Shown piece after piece: positions 32,937 to 40,886 of a stretch of 64,000 nt of DNA; position 1 is the stretch's first letter, and the number at the start of each line of letters is the position of its first letter. The notes under the pieces were generated by a model that made no database searches, was not told the origin of the DNA, and was given only the letters and a program-made list of their open reading frames with translations. Both the position numbers and the translations under genes were made by a program. This DNA comes from Aquabacterium lacunae (GTDB taxonomy: Bacteria > Pseudomonadota > Gammaproteobacteria > Burkholderiales > Burkholderiaceae_C): the NCBI RefSeq assembly GCF_004310865.1, contig NZ_SIXI01000001.1:620001-684000 (forward strand), written 5' to 3'.

Positions 32937-35771
32937 ATGAGCACCCTCCCCCCCGTGCACCTGACCGTGATGCAGCCGGCCGGCTATGTGCATTCGCTGG
33001 GATTTCTGGACCAGGCCCGCTATGTGAGACACCAGCTGCGCCGCTTCGGGGCCTCGGTGACACTGGGCAAGAACCGGTTGAGGGAAGATGCCGTGAACAT
33101 CGTGTTCGGTGCCCACCTGGGCTTCCCTCAGGCCATGCGTGAGCGGCATGCCTGCATGTTCTTCAACCTGGAGCAGCTCGGTGAAGGCGGCGCACAGGTG
33201 CCTGCCGATTACCTCCGGCTGCTGCAGACCTCGGCCGTGATCGACTACGACGCGCAGAACGTGGCGGCCTACACCCAGCACCACGAAGATGTGCCGATCG
33301 CCACCTTCCAGTACGCCCCCTACCTGCAGGGCGCCCCCGGCACGCCGCTGCACGAACGCCCCATCGACCTGCTGTTCTTCGGCAGCATGAACGCGCGCCG
33401 TCGCCAGTTCATCGAGCGCATCGAGGCCTGCGGGCTGTCGGTGTCCACGTTCGATGCCCCCATCTACGGCCCCGAGCGCGATGCGTACATCCGCCAGGCC
33501 AAGGCCGTGATCAATTGCAGCTTCTATGAATCGAGTCGCTTCGAGCAAGTGCGGGTGTCGCACTGCCTGTCTCTGGGCACGCCGGTGATCTCGCACCGCA
33601 GCCCCCGCAGTGCACCCCCGGCCGCGTTCGAAGACGCCGTGTTCTGGGTGGACGACGACACGCTGGAATCGTTTTTCACCGGGCAATTCGGCACGCCCGC
33701 CTTCTTCGACGTGGCCCAGGCCCGCCTGCAGGCCTTTCGGCAACACGATCCGGTGGAGCAGTACGCCGACCTGATGGCTTTTGCCAAAGGCTTCAAAGAG
33801 GGCTTTGACCGGTTGCACAGGCCCCTGCACTGGGCGCCGCAGCACCTGAACCTTGACACCCGCAACGACTACCGCCTGGGCTGGCTGAATGTCGACGACG
33901 ACGACGCTTCGCAGCCCGACCTGCAGCTGGACCTGGGCGCACCGCTGCCTCTGCCCCTGGACACCCGCACCCGCATGGGCGTGGCCACCAGCCTGGAAGC
34001 CGGCACCATCACACGCATCCATGCCGGGGAAGTGCCCAGCCAGGTGGAAGACCTGGAAATGTTCATGAGCAACGCGCTGACGTTGCTGGCCGACGAAGGC
34101 GTGATCACGGTGGAAGTGCCGATGGATCAGGCACCTGCCTCGTGGACCAACCCTCGCATGAAGCGGGCGCTGAATGAGCACTCGTGGCGGTACTTCACCG
34201 AAGGCTTCTGGCGACTGGGCTGGCTGACCCACCGCTTCGCGCTGGAAGCGGTGACACCCCTGGACCTGCACCGACGCCCTTGCACCCGCGAGGCCGCTGT
34301 CTACTTGCGAGTGGACCTGCGCAAGGTGGCCACCACCGCGCGCGAACGCACGCTCGCACGCACCATGCTGAGCGATTTCGGCGGGGTGGAGGAAGACACC
34401 GGTGCACCCGGTGCGCCGCCGGCGGCACCGCTGCAGGCATTGACACCGGCGCTGGCATCCACCGAGCCCGTCACACCCGCCACGGTCAGTGACCGCGCCG
34501 CCCGTCTGCCCGACGTGGAAGCCCAGGTTGACGCCCTGATCGACAACGACCAGATGACCCAGGCCATGGTGACCATGGCCAATGCCATCAATGCGCACTT
34601 CATGCAGGAAGGCGTGGCCCACCATGCCCTGTACTACCCGGTGTTCGACCAGCAACTGTGCCGCATGGCCGCCCGCCTGGCCGAGCACCGACCGACCGGT
34701 GAAGTACCCGCCACGCACGAGAACCACCTGTTCATCGCGTCCGAGCTCTACCAGATCGGCGGGCACTCGAAGGTGCTCGACGACATGTCGCGCATGGTCC
34801 GCAACCCGGTCATCGTGCTGACCGACACCTTCGGCAACATCGCGAACCACCCGGAGCAGTACGCCTGGATCGAAGCGCACTACGCGCACGCCCAGGTGCT
34901 GGTGCTGCCCGAAGCCACGCTGTGGCAAAAGGCCGAGATGCTGCGCGACCTGGCCTGCCGCCTGCAGTCGGCCTCGATCACCTACTTCAACCACCACCAG
35001 GACCCGGTGCCTTTCGTGGGCACGCTGGAAGTGGCCGGCAGCCGCAAGCTGCTGGTGCACCACTGTGACCACAACCCCAGCCTGGGCTGCACCCTGCCGC
35101 AGGTGCGGCATGTGGACATCACCTTGAAGCTGCAGGAGACCTGCTCGGCTCAACGGCAGGAAGCCACCGACATCCTGCGCCTGTTCGTGGCCGACCAGGG
35201 CTGCAAGCCGATGCCCGCGTTGAACGGCATGGCGTACAACGTCGTCACGGCCGGGCGGGCAGGCAAGTTCAGCCAGGGTGGCCAGGTGTCCTTGCAACGA
35301 CTGATTGCCACGACACTGCAGACCGTCGAAGGGCGACACATTCACATCGGGCCGTTGTCGCCCGAGTGGCTGCGGGACATCGAACAGCATCTGCGCGGGC
35401 AGGGCATCGACCCATCCCGCTTCGTGCACGTGGGTGCTGTGCCCTCGCTGTGGGCCACGCTCAAGCAGCTCGACGCCGCGGTGTACATCGGGTCGGCGCC
35501 GGTGTCCGGTGGTCGCGGCGCCATCGAGGCACAAGGCTGTGGCTACCCGGTGTTGCCGTTCACGGGCTTCGAAGAGGGCTCATTGCTGGCCGACTACTCC
35601 TCGTATGCCGACCTGTCGCTGGGTTGGGCCGACCTCGGCACCCTGCGCCAGCAGTTGCTGGCCTTGCCCAATCGGCATGAGGCCCTGTGCGCGCAGGCCC
35701 GTGCCTTCTACGACGCGCACTTCTCCCTGGCGCAGTTCCATGACACCGTGCAGACGCTGACCCAGGCATGA
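32937..35771 (+). CDS. Large three-part glycosyltransferase-like protein with degenerate methyltransferase segment
   Basis: A 944-aa protein. Residues 1-300 resemble a CgeB/YkvP-type GT-B glycosyltransferase half (FFGSMNARRRQFIE, CSFYESSRFEQVRVSHCLSLGTPVIS). Residues 300-490 look like a class I methyltransferase of the LNLGCGxDYRxGWxNVD type, but the SAM loop reads LNLDTR (304-309), so it has probably lost activity. After an Ala/Pro-rich linker (about 500-550), residues 550-944 form a second glycosyltransferase-like domain (FIASELYQIGGHSKV; late GGRGAIEAQGCGYPVLPF). The start at 32937 is the ATG after GACCCC. First gene of the sugar-modification cluster; the acceptor is probably flagellin, by context. 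Confidence 0.75.
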   Translation: MSTLPPVHLTVMQPAGYVHSLGFLDQARYVRHQLRRFGASVTLGKNRLREDAVNIVFGAHLGFPQAMRERHACMFFNLEQLGEGGAQVPADYLRLLQTSAVIDYDAQNVAAYTQHHEDVPIATFQYAPYLQGAPGTPLHERPIDLLFFGSMNARRRQFIERIEACGLSVSTFDAPIYGPERDAYIRQAKAVINCSFYESSRFEQVRVSHCLSLGTPVISHRSPRSAPPAAFEDAVFWVDDDTLESFFTGQFGTPAFFDVAQARLQAFRQHDPVEQYADLMAFAKGFKEGFDRLHRPLHWAPQHLNLDTRNDYRLGWLNVDDDDASQPDLQLDLGAPLPLPLDTRTRMGVATSLEAGTITRIHAGEVPSQVEDLEMFMSNALTLLADEGVITVEVPMDQAPASWTNPRMKRALNEHSWRYFTEGFWRLGWLTHRFALEAVTPLDLHRRPCTREAAVYLRVDLRKVATTARERTLARTMLSDFGGVEEDTGAPGAPPAAPLQALTPALASTEPVTPATVSDRAARLPDVEAQVDALIDNDQMTQAMVTMANAINAHFMQEGVAHHALYYPVFDQQLCRMAARLAEHRPTGEVPATHENHLFIASELYQIGGHSKVLDDMSRMVRNPVIVLTDTFGNIANHPEQYAWIEAHYAHAQVLVLPEATLWQKAEMLRDLACRLQSASITYFNHHQDPVPFVGTLEVAGSRKLLVHHCDHNPSLGCTLPQVRHVDITLKLQETCSAQRQEATDILRLFVADQGCKPMPALNGMAYNVVTAGRAGKFSQGGQVSLQRLIATTLQTVEGRHIHIGPLSPEWLRDIEQHLRGQGIDPSRFVHVGAVPSLWATLKQLDAAVYIGSAPVSGGRGAIEAQGCGYPVLPFTGFEEGSLLADYSSYADLSLGWADLGTLRQQLLALPNRHEALCAQARAFYDAHFSLAQFHDTVQTLTQA

Positions 35772-35804
35772 GCCTGCCCTGACGTTCCTTCCTGAGCTGT
35801 CACC

Positions 35805-36785
35805 ATGCCGTGCGCACCCACTTTTCGCTTCGTGCGACACCGGGCCGACCCTGGCGCTCACCCGCCGCTGTGGGACACCCTGGTGGCCCAGGCGCGCAAC
35901 GGCACCTTCCTCATGCGGCGCAGCTACATGGACTACCACGCCGATCGGTTCGACGACGCGTCGTGGCTGGTGTTCAACGAAGACCGCCTGGTGGCCGCCC
36001 TGCCCGCCCACCAGGAGCAGCGTGCCGAGGGCTCGGTGCTGATCTCGCATGGCGGACTGACCTTCGGGGGCCTCGTGCTGCACAGCAGCCTGGGTGCAGC
36101 CGACACCCATGCGCTGGTGGCCCAACTGCGTGATCACCTGCAGCAACAGGGCATCCGGCAGCTGATCTACAAGCCCGTTCCCCACATCCTGCACCGCCTG
36201 CCCTCGGAAGACGATGTGCATGCCCTGCACCTGCTGGGCGCACGCTGCACCCGCATGGACCTGTGTCACACGGTGGACCTGGCGCGTCGGCCCGCCTTGT
36301 CGAAAGGCCGCAAACACGCGCTGAGCAAAGCCCGCCGTGAAGGTGTCGAAGTGCGCACTGGCCAGCCTCTGGCCGCTTTCTGGGCCGTGTTGAACGAGGT
36401 GCTGCACACCCACCACAACACCCGCCCGGTGCACAGCCTGGCCGAGATGCAGGGCCTGATGCAGGCCCATCGCGAGATTCGCCTGGTGACCGCCCACGCT
36501 GGCCCTGCCCCAGAGGCTCCCGTGCTGGCAGGGGCCGTGGTCTATGACTACGACGGGACGGTGCACACGCAATACATGGCCTCTTCAGAGGCCGGGCGGC
36601 AATGCGGCGCACTCGACGCTGTGATTGCCTCGCTGATCGAATCGGCCGGGCCGTCGCACCGCTGGCTGAGCTTCGGTGCATCGACCGAGCAGCAGGGCCT
36701 GGTGCTCAATGCCGGACTGGCCGCTCAGAAAGAGATGTTCGGTGCCCGCAGCACCACCTTGCACACCTACACCCTGGACCTCTGA
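35805..36785 (+). CDS. GNAT/FemAB-like acyltransferase
   Basis: A 326-aa protein with the double-GNAT look of FemAB-like transferases: LWDTLVAQARNGTFLMRRSYMDYH near the start, ISHGGLTFGGLVL in the middle, RKHALSKARREGVEV and a C-terminal acyltransferase part (AGAVVYDYDGTVHTQYMASS, WLSFGASTEQQG). Likely transfers an acyl or aminoacyl group to an amino sugar or related substrate. It lies 33 nt after the large glycosyltransferase and 12 nt before the methyltransferase. Within this cluster it could N-acylate the amino sugar made by the FdtA/aminotransferase pair; that is inference. Confidence 0.75.
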   Translation: MPCAPTFRFVRHRADPGAHPPLWDTLVAQARNGTFLMRRSYMDYHADRFDDASWLVFNEDRLVAALPAHQEQRAEGSVLISHGGLTFGGLVLHSSLGAADTHALVAQLRDHLQQQGIRQLIYKPVPHILHRLPSEDDVHALHLLGARCTRMDLCHTVDLARRPALSKGRKHALSKARREGVEVRTGQPLAAFWAVLNEVLHTHHNTRPVHSLAEMQGLMQAHREIRLVTAHAGPAPEAPVLAGAVVYDYDGTVHTQYMASSEAGRQCGALDAVIASLIESAGPSHRWLSFGASTEQQGLVLNAGLAAQKEMFGARSTTLHTYTLDL

Positions 36786-36797
36786 CCGGAGCAGCCC

Positions 36798-37580
36798 ATG
36801 CCATCGACCCAAGCGCGCAACATCGGGGCCTACGAGCAGGCCTACCTCAGCAGCGACTTCGAAGCGACCCAGGCCACCATGCGCAAGCGCATGCTGCTGA
36901 ACCTGCTGCAAGCCTGGCAACCGCAACGGGTGCTGGAAGTGGGGTGTGGCACGGACCCGCTGTTCAACCACTGGCCCGCATTCGAACGCTGGACCGTGGT
37001 GGAACCCGGCCCCCGGTTTGCCGCACTTGCACGGGAGCAAGCCGGCACCGATGCGCGCATCGAGGTCATCGAAGCCACGCTGGAATCGGCCGCCGGGCAG
37101 ATCGCCGCCGGGCAGTACGACTGCATTCTTCTGTCGGGCCTGCTCCATGAAATCGACGATTGCGGGCAGTTGCTCGCCGCCACCCGTCGCCTGTGTGGCG
37201 CCGACACCCGCGTGCACGTGAACGTGCCCAATGCACGCTCGCTGCACCGCCTGCTGGCGCAGGAAATGGGCCTGATCCCCAGCCTGCATGTGATCTCCGA
37301 CCGGCAACGACAACTGCAGCAGCACCACACGTTCGACCTCGACAGCCTGCAACGCCTGTGCACCGCACATGGCTTTGCCGTGCTGGATTCGGGCTCGTAC
37401 TTCATCAAGCCCTTCACCCACCAGCAGATGGCGCAGCTGCAAGACATCGGCCTGCTGAGCCCTGCCCTGCTGGACGGCCTGTTCCGCCTGGAGCGGCACC
37501 TGCCGGGCATGGGCTCGGAGATCTTCGTGAACCTGCAGCCTGGCGCTGCCACCGCCACAGAAGGAGCCTGCCATGGCTGA
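36798..37580 (+). CDS. Class I SAM-dependent methyltransferase
   Basis: A 260-aa methyltransferase with an intact SAM motif I (VLEVGCGTD, about residues 45-53), an acidic motif around VVEPGPRF and a late LLSGLLHEIDD. It resembles sugar O- or N-methyltransferases in glycan clusters. Its last 8 nt overlap the next gene, so the two are coupled. The substrate is inferred to be the cluster's sugar. Confidence 0.82.
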   Translation: MPSTQARNIGAYEQAYLSSDFEATQATMRKRMLLNLLQAWQPQRVLEVGCGTDPLFNHWPAFERWTVVEPGPRFAALAREQAGTDARIEVIEATLESAAGQIAAGQYDCILLSGLLHEIDDCGQLLAATRRLCGADTRVHVNVPNARSLHRLLAQEMGLIPSLHVISDRQRQLQQHHTFDLDSLQRLCTAHGFAVLDSGSYFIKPFTHQQMAQLQDIGLLSPALLDGLFRLERHLPGMGSEIFVNLQPGAATATEGACHG

Positions 37581-39069
37581 GAACACCCCCAGCGTCACCC
37601 TGGTCGGCAACACCCTCGCGGTGCTGGTGGCCGCCGCAGAACGCACACAGCGCGGCCTGCCCACCCGCATCATCTCGCCTGGCGGCCCCTGGGGGGGCTA
37701 CTTCGCCGGCGTCAATGCTGGCGGGCGGCTGTGGGACGCCGGCATGGTGCTGTACGAGTTCACCTCCTTCCGTGACCCCGGTACACCACCTGACCTGGCC
37801 ACCTATGAAGCCACGCGTCGCAATGACATCGGACGCTTCTGTGGCGTGGTGCGGGACCACGTGGCCCAGTTCCAGCGCACCCAGGTGGTCAGCACCCCCT
37901 TGATGCACCTGGGTGGGCAATGGCTGCCTGACCTGATGCTGTCGAACCAGCTGGACGCCCTGCAGGCGTTGCCCGAGCGCCAGCTGCTGGCGCAGGAGAT
38001 GCGCCAGCAAGGCTGGCCTGCAGCCGATTCCGCACCACAGCGATGGCACCCACGTCACAAACAGCAGTGGCCAGCCGACGGCACCGATGGGCATGGCCGA
38101 CCGGTGACCTTCGATGAGGTGTCGCGCCAGGTGCATGGCCACGGCCTGCATGACGCGGTGATGGTGCCCTTCATCCGCAAGGTGATGAACCAGGACGACA
38201 GTGGGCTGGCAGCGCTGTACCACCGCATGACCTGGCTGCCACTGTTCTGGCCAGAAACCACACTGAGCTGGCTCGAAGGGGAAGGCCAGGCCCTGCCGCC
38301 CACCCTGTTTCACCAACCGGTGGACGAACCGGTCGCGGCCTTGTGCCAGCGGCTGGTGGCCCTGCTCAATGCCTCGCCACTGGTGCGCATCGACAGCGGT
38401 GCCCTGCCCCATGTGCGCCGTACGCGCACTGGCTTCGAACTGACCCTGCCACAAGGGTTGCCCGAACACACCGACCGGCTGGGCTGGGCGCTCACGCCAC
38501 GTCAGGGCCTGCAGGCTTTCGGCTTGCCAGTCGATGACTTCCAGGAAGACCGGCTGCCCGTGACCCTGATGTTCCTGCGCATGGCCGCACAGGACGTGCA
38601 GCACCTGCCTTCGGTGCTGCATTGCCTGGATGCCTGCACGGGGGCTTACCGCGTGTCGAGTGCCGTGTCCACGCCGGAGGCTCGCCGTGATGGCCTGGTG
38701 GACCTGGTGGTCGAGGCCAACCCGCACCACTTCGACGCAGTGCATGGTGCCGGCACAGACGATTCCCGCGTCGTCGCGGCTGCCTGTCACGACCTGCACA
38801 CCATGGGCGTGCTGCACGCCCATGCCTCACCGCGTTTCAGCAAGGTGATGCGCCTGGCCGGTGCCTTGCCACTGCCCACCCACCGCAGCCTGCACCACTA
38901 CCAGCAAGAACATCAGACCTTGCGCCAGGCCTGCCCTGGCATCGAACTGATCGGACCGTCAGCGGGACCATTCGCCAACTCGCTGTCGGAACAGATCATC
39001 CAGGGGCTGTGCCTGGCGCGCGCCAGCCTGTCGACCAGCCTGCCCGAGCCTGAAGGCGTGGTTCATTGA
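37573..39069 (+). CDS. Oxidoreductase-like protein with degenerate dinucleotide-binding motif
   Basis: A 498-aa protein I cannot place in a named family. The N-terminus (VTLVGNTLAVLVAAAERTQRG, then IISPGGPWGGYF) has the shape of an FAD Rossmann fold as in UDP-galactopyranose mutase or amine-oxidase-like proteins, but GxGxxG reads GNTLA. There are no signal or membrane segments. It overlaps the methyltransferase gene by 8 nt and is followed by a hairpin and a 107-nt gap, so it closes a four-gene transcription unit. A sugar mutase or oxidoreductase descendant is possible; catalysis is unproven. Confidence 0.55.
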   Translation: MAENTPSVTLVGNTLAVLVAAAERTQRGLPTRIISPGGPWGGYFAGVNAGGRLWDAGMVLYEFTSFRDPGTPPDLATYEATRRNDIGRFCGVVRDHVAQFQRTQVVSTPLMHLGGQWLPDLMLSNQLDALQALPERQLLAQEMRQQGWPAADSAPQRWHPRHKQQWPADGTDGHGRPVTFDEVSRQVHGHGLHDAVMVPFIRKVMNQDDSGLAALYHRMTWLPLFWPETTLSWLEGEGQALPPTLFHQPVDEPVAALCQRLVALLNASPLVRIDSGALPHVRRTRTGFELTLPQGLPEHTDRLGWALTPRQGLQAFGLPVDDFQEDRLPVTLMFLRMAAQDVQHLPSVLHCLDACTGAYRVSSAVSTPEARRDGLVDLVVEANPHHFDAVHGAGTDDSRVVAAACHDLHTMGVLHAHASPRFSKVMRLAGALPLPTHRSLHHYQQEHQTLRQACPGIELIGPSAGPFANSLSEQIIQGLCLARASLSTSLPEPEGVVH

Positions 39070-39082
39070 GGCAACTGAGGGC

Positions 39083-39109
39083 GCAGTGCAGCGCATATCG
39101 CCGCACTGC
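39083..39109 (+). terminator. Hairpin after the oxidoreductase-like gene
   Basis: Perfect 7-bp inverted repeat GCAGTGC (39083-39089) / GCACTGC (39103-39109) in the 107-nt gap before the FdtA-type gene. No T tract, so termination is only possible. Confidence 0.35.
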
Positions 39110-39176
39110 CCGATGTTGTGCCTGCCTAGACTGATGCATGCCCATCGCATGCGACAGATGCTCGCAGGAGGTTCAC

Positions 39177-39641
39177 ATGGCCATTGCCGATTGCCGGATC
39201 CACGAATTGCCCAAGGTGCATGACCCTCGGGGCAATCTCACGTTCATCGAATCGAACCGTCAGATCCCCTTCCCGATCCAGCGCGTGTACTACCTGTACG
39301 ACGTGCCAGGCGGTTCCGAGCGCGGCGGGCACGCCCACCTGGCCCTGCACCAGTTCGTGATCGCCATGTCGGGCAGCTTCGACCTGGTGCTCGACGATGG
39401 CTTCACACGCAAGCGCGTGCACCTCAACCGGCCGTACAACGGCCTGTACATCCCGCCCATGACCTGGCGGGAACTGGACAACTTCTCGTCGGGCAGCGTG
39501 TGCATGGTGCTGGCCTCGGCCGTCTATGACGAAGCCGATTACCTGCGCAACTACAGCGAGTTCATGTGCCGCGTGCACAGCCAGCACCAAAGCGAACCCA
39601 CCCACCGGATCACCACCGACGAAACCATCGGAGCCCTGTGA
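39177..39641 (+). CDS. FdtA/QdtA-type dTDP-4-oxo-6-deoxyhexose 3,4-ketoisomerase
   Basis: A 154-aa cupin of the WxcM-like/FdtA family. These isomerise dTDP-4-keto-6-deoxy-glucose to the 3-keto sugar, the first committed step to 3-amino-3,6-dideoxyhexoses. Family marks are HDPRGNLTFIE, RVYYLYDVPGG, RGGHAHLALHQFVIAMSG (active-site His residues), NGLYIPPMTWREL and SAVYDEADYLRNYSEF. A strong AGGAGG ribosome site fixes the ATG at 39177. The stop overlaps the aminotransferase start (TGATG). The stereochemistry of the product (fuco or quino) cannot be read from sequence. Confidence 0.88.
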   Translation: MAIADCRIHELPKVHDPRGNLTFIESNRQIPFPIQRVYYLYDVPGGSERGGHAHLALHQFVIAMSGSFDLVLDDGFTRKRVHLNRPYNGLYIPPMTWRELDNFSSGSVCMVLASAVYDEADYLRNYSEFMCRVHSQHQSEPTHRITTDETIGAL

Positions 39642-40765
39642 TGCCACCGCGCACCGTGCCCTTTCTCGACCTGGGGGCCATCAATGCGCGCCACGCGGCG
39701 GGCTTTGCAGCAGGCCTGCAACGCGTGCTGCACAGCGGCCGCGTGATGCTGGGCCCTGAGACCGAAGCGTTCGAGCACGAGTTCGGGGCCCTGTGCGACA
39801 GCCCCCATGCCATTGGGGTGAGCAACGGGCTGGATGCGCTGCACCTGGTGCTGAAAGCCTGGGGCTTGGGTCCGGGCGACGAGGTGATCGTGCCCTCGCA
39901 CACCTTCATCGCGACCTGGCTGGCCGTGAGCCTGACAGGTGCCACACCCGTGCCCGTGGATGTGGACGAGCGCACCTGCAACCTCGACGCCGATCGGGTG
40001 GCTGCCGCAGTGACACCGCGCACCCGCGCATTGATCGCGGTGCACCTGTACGGCCGGCCAGCGCCGATGGACGCACTCATGGCACTGGCCCATCGGCATG
40101 GATTCAAGGTGCTGGAAGATGCCGCTCAAGCCCACGGTGCGCGCCTGAACGGCCGCCGGGCCGGCAGCCTTGGGCATGCAGCTGCCTTCAGCTTCTACCC
40201 GGGCAAGAACCTGGGCGCCCTGGGCGATGGTGGCGCCATCACCACTGCCGACACCGCGTTGGCCCTGCAGTTGCGCAAGCTGCGCAACTACGGCTCTGAG
40301 GTGAAGTACGTGCACGAAGTGGCCGGCATGAATGCCCGGCTGGACGAACTGCAGGCGGCCTTCCTTCGCGAAAAGCTGCCCCATCTGCTGGGCGACAACG
40401 CACGGCGTCAGGCACTGGCACGGCTGTACCGGCAAGAGCTGGCCGACACCCCGGGGCTGATCTTGCCGGTGCCCGACGACGACGCACATGAATCGGTGTG
40501 GCACCTGCATGTGGTGCGACACCCGCGCCGGGACGAACTGGCCCAGGCCCTTCAAGCCGCAGGCGTGGGCGTGCTGGTGCACTACCCCACCCCCCCACAC
40601 CGTCAGGGTGCTTACGCACACCAGCCGGTGGCCCACAACCACCTGCCGGTGGCCGACCTGCTGGCCGCACAAGTGCTGAGCCTGCCCATGGGTCCCACCC
40701 TGAGCGACGACGACGTGCGCTGGGTCTGTCAGCAGGTGCGTGAGGCCTGCAACCGGCTGCGCTGA
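39641..40765 (+). CDS. DegT/DnrJ/EryC1-family sugar aminotransferase (FdtB/QdtB-like)
   Basis: A 374-aa PLP-dependent aminotransferase. Key marks are the opening VPFLDLGAIN, SNGLDALHLVLKAWG, EVIVPSHTF, LEDAAQAHGA, the PLP lysine Lys189 in FSFYPGKNLGALGDGG, and MNARLDELQAAFL. Directly coupled to the FdtA-type isomerase, it should aminate C3 of the 3-keto sugar to give a dTDP-3-amino-3,6-dideoxyhexose. rmlA and rmlB, which supply the precursor, are not in the window. Confidence 0.9.
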   Translation: MPPRTVPFLDLGAINARHAAGFAAGLQRVLHSGRVMLGPETEAFEHEFGALCDSPHAIGVSNGLDALHLVLKAWGLGPGDEVIVPSHTFIATWLAVSLTGATPVPVDVDERTCNLDADRVAAAVTPRTRALIAVHLYGRPAPMDALMALAHRHGFKVLEDAAQAHGARLNGRRAGSLGHAAAFSFYPGKNLGALGDGGAITTADTALALQLRKLRNYGSEVKYVHEVAGMNARLDELQAAFLREKLPHLLGDNARRQALARLYRQELADTPGLILPVPDDDAHESVWHLHVVRHPRRDELAQALQAAGVGVLVHYPTPPHRQGAYAHQPVAHNHLPVADLLAAQVLSLPMGPTLSDDDVRWVCQQVREACNRLR

Positions 40766-40797
40766 AGCCACCACGGTCTTTCTGCCCCGCACAGCAC

Positions 40798-40829
40798 AAG
40801 GCCCCCGTTGCAGCCGCATCGGGGGCCTT
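40798..40829. terminator. Hairpin between the convergent aminotransferase and OGT genes
   Basis: 9-bp perfect stem AAGGCCCCC (40798-40806) / GGGGGCCTT (40821-40829), loop of 14 nt. It sits where both genes end, so it could stop transcription from either side, though T tracts are short. Confidence 0.6.
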
Positions 40830-40886
40830 GTGCCATGGCGACCCTGGATCGCCTGTTGTCAGTGTGCCGGCTTTGCTCCGCCAGAT

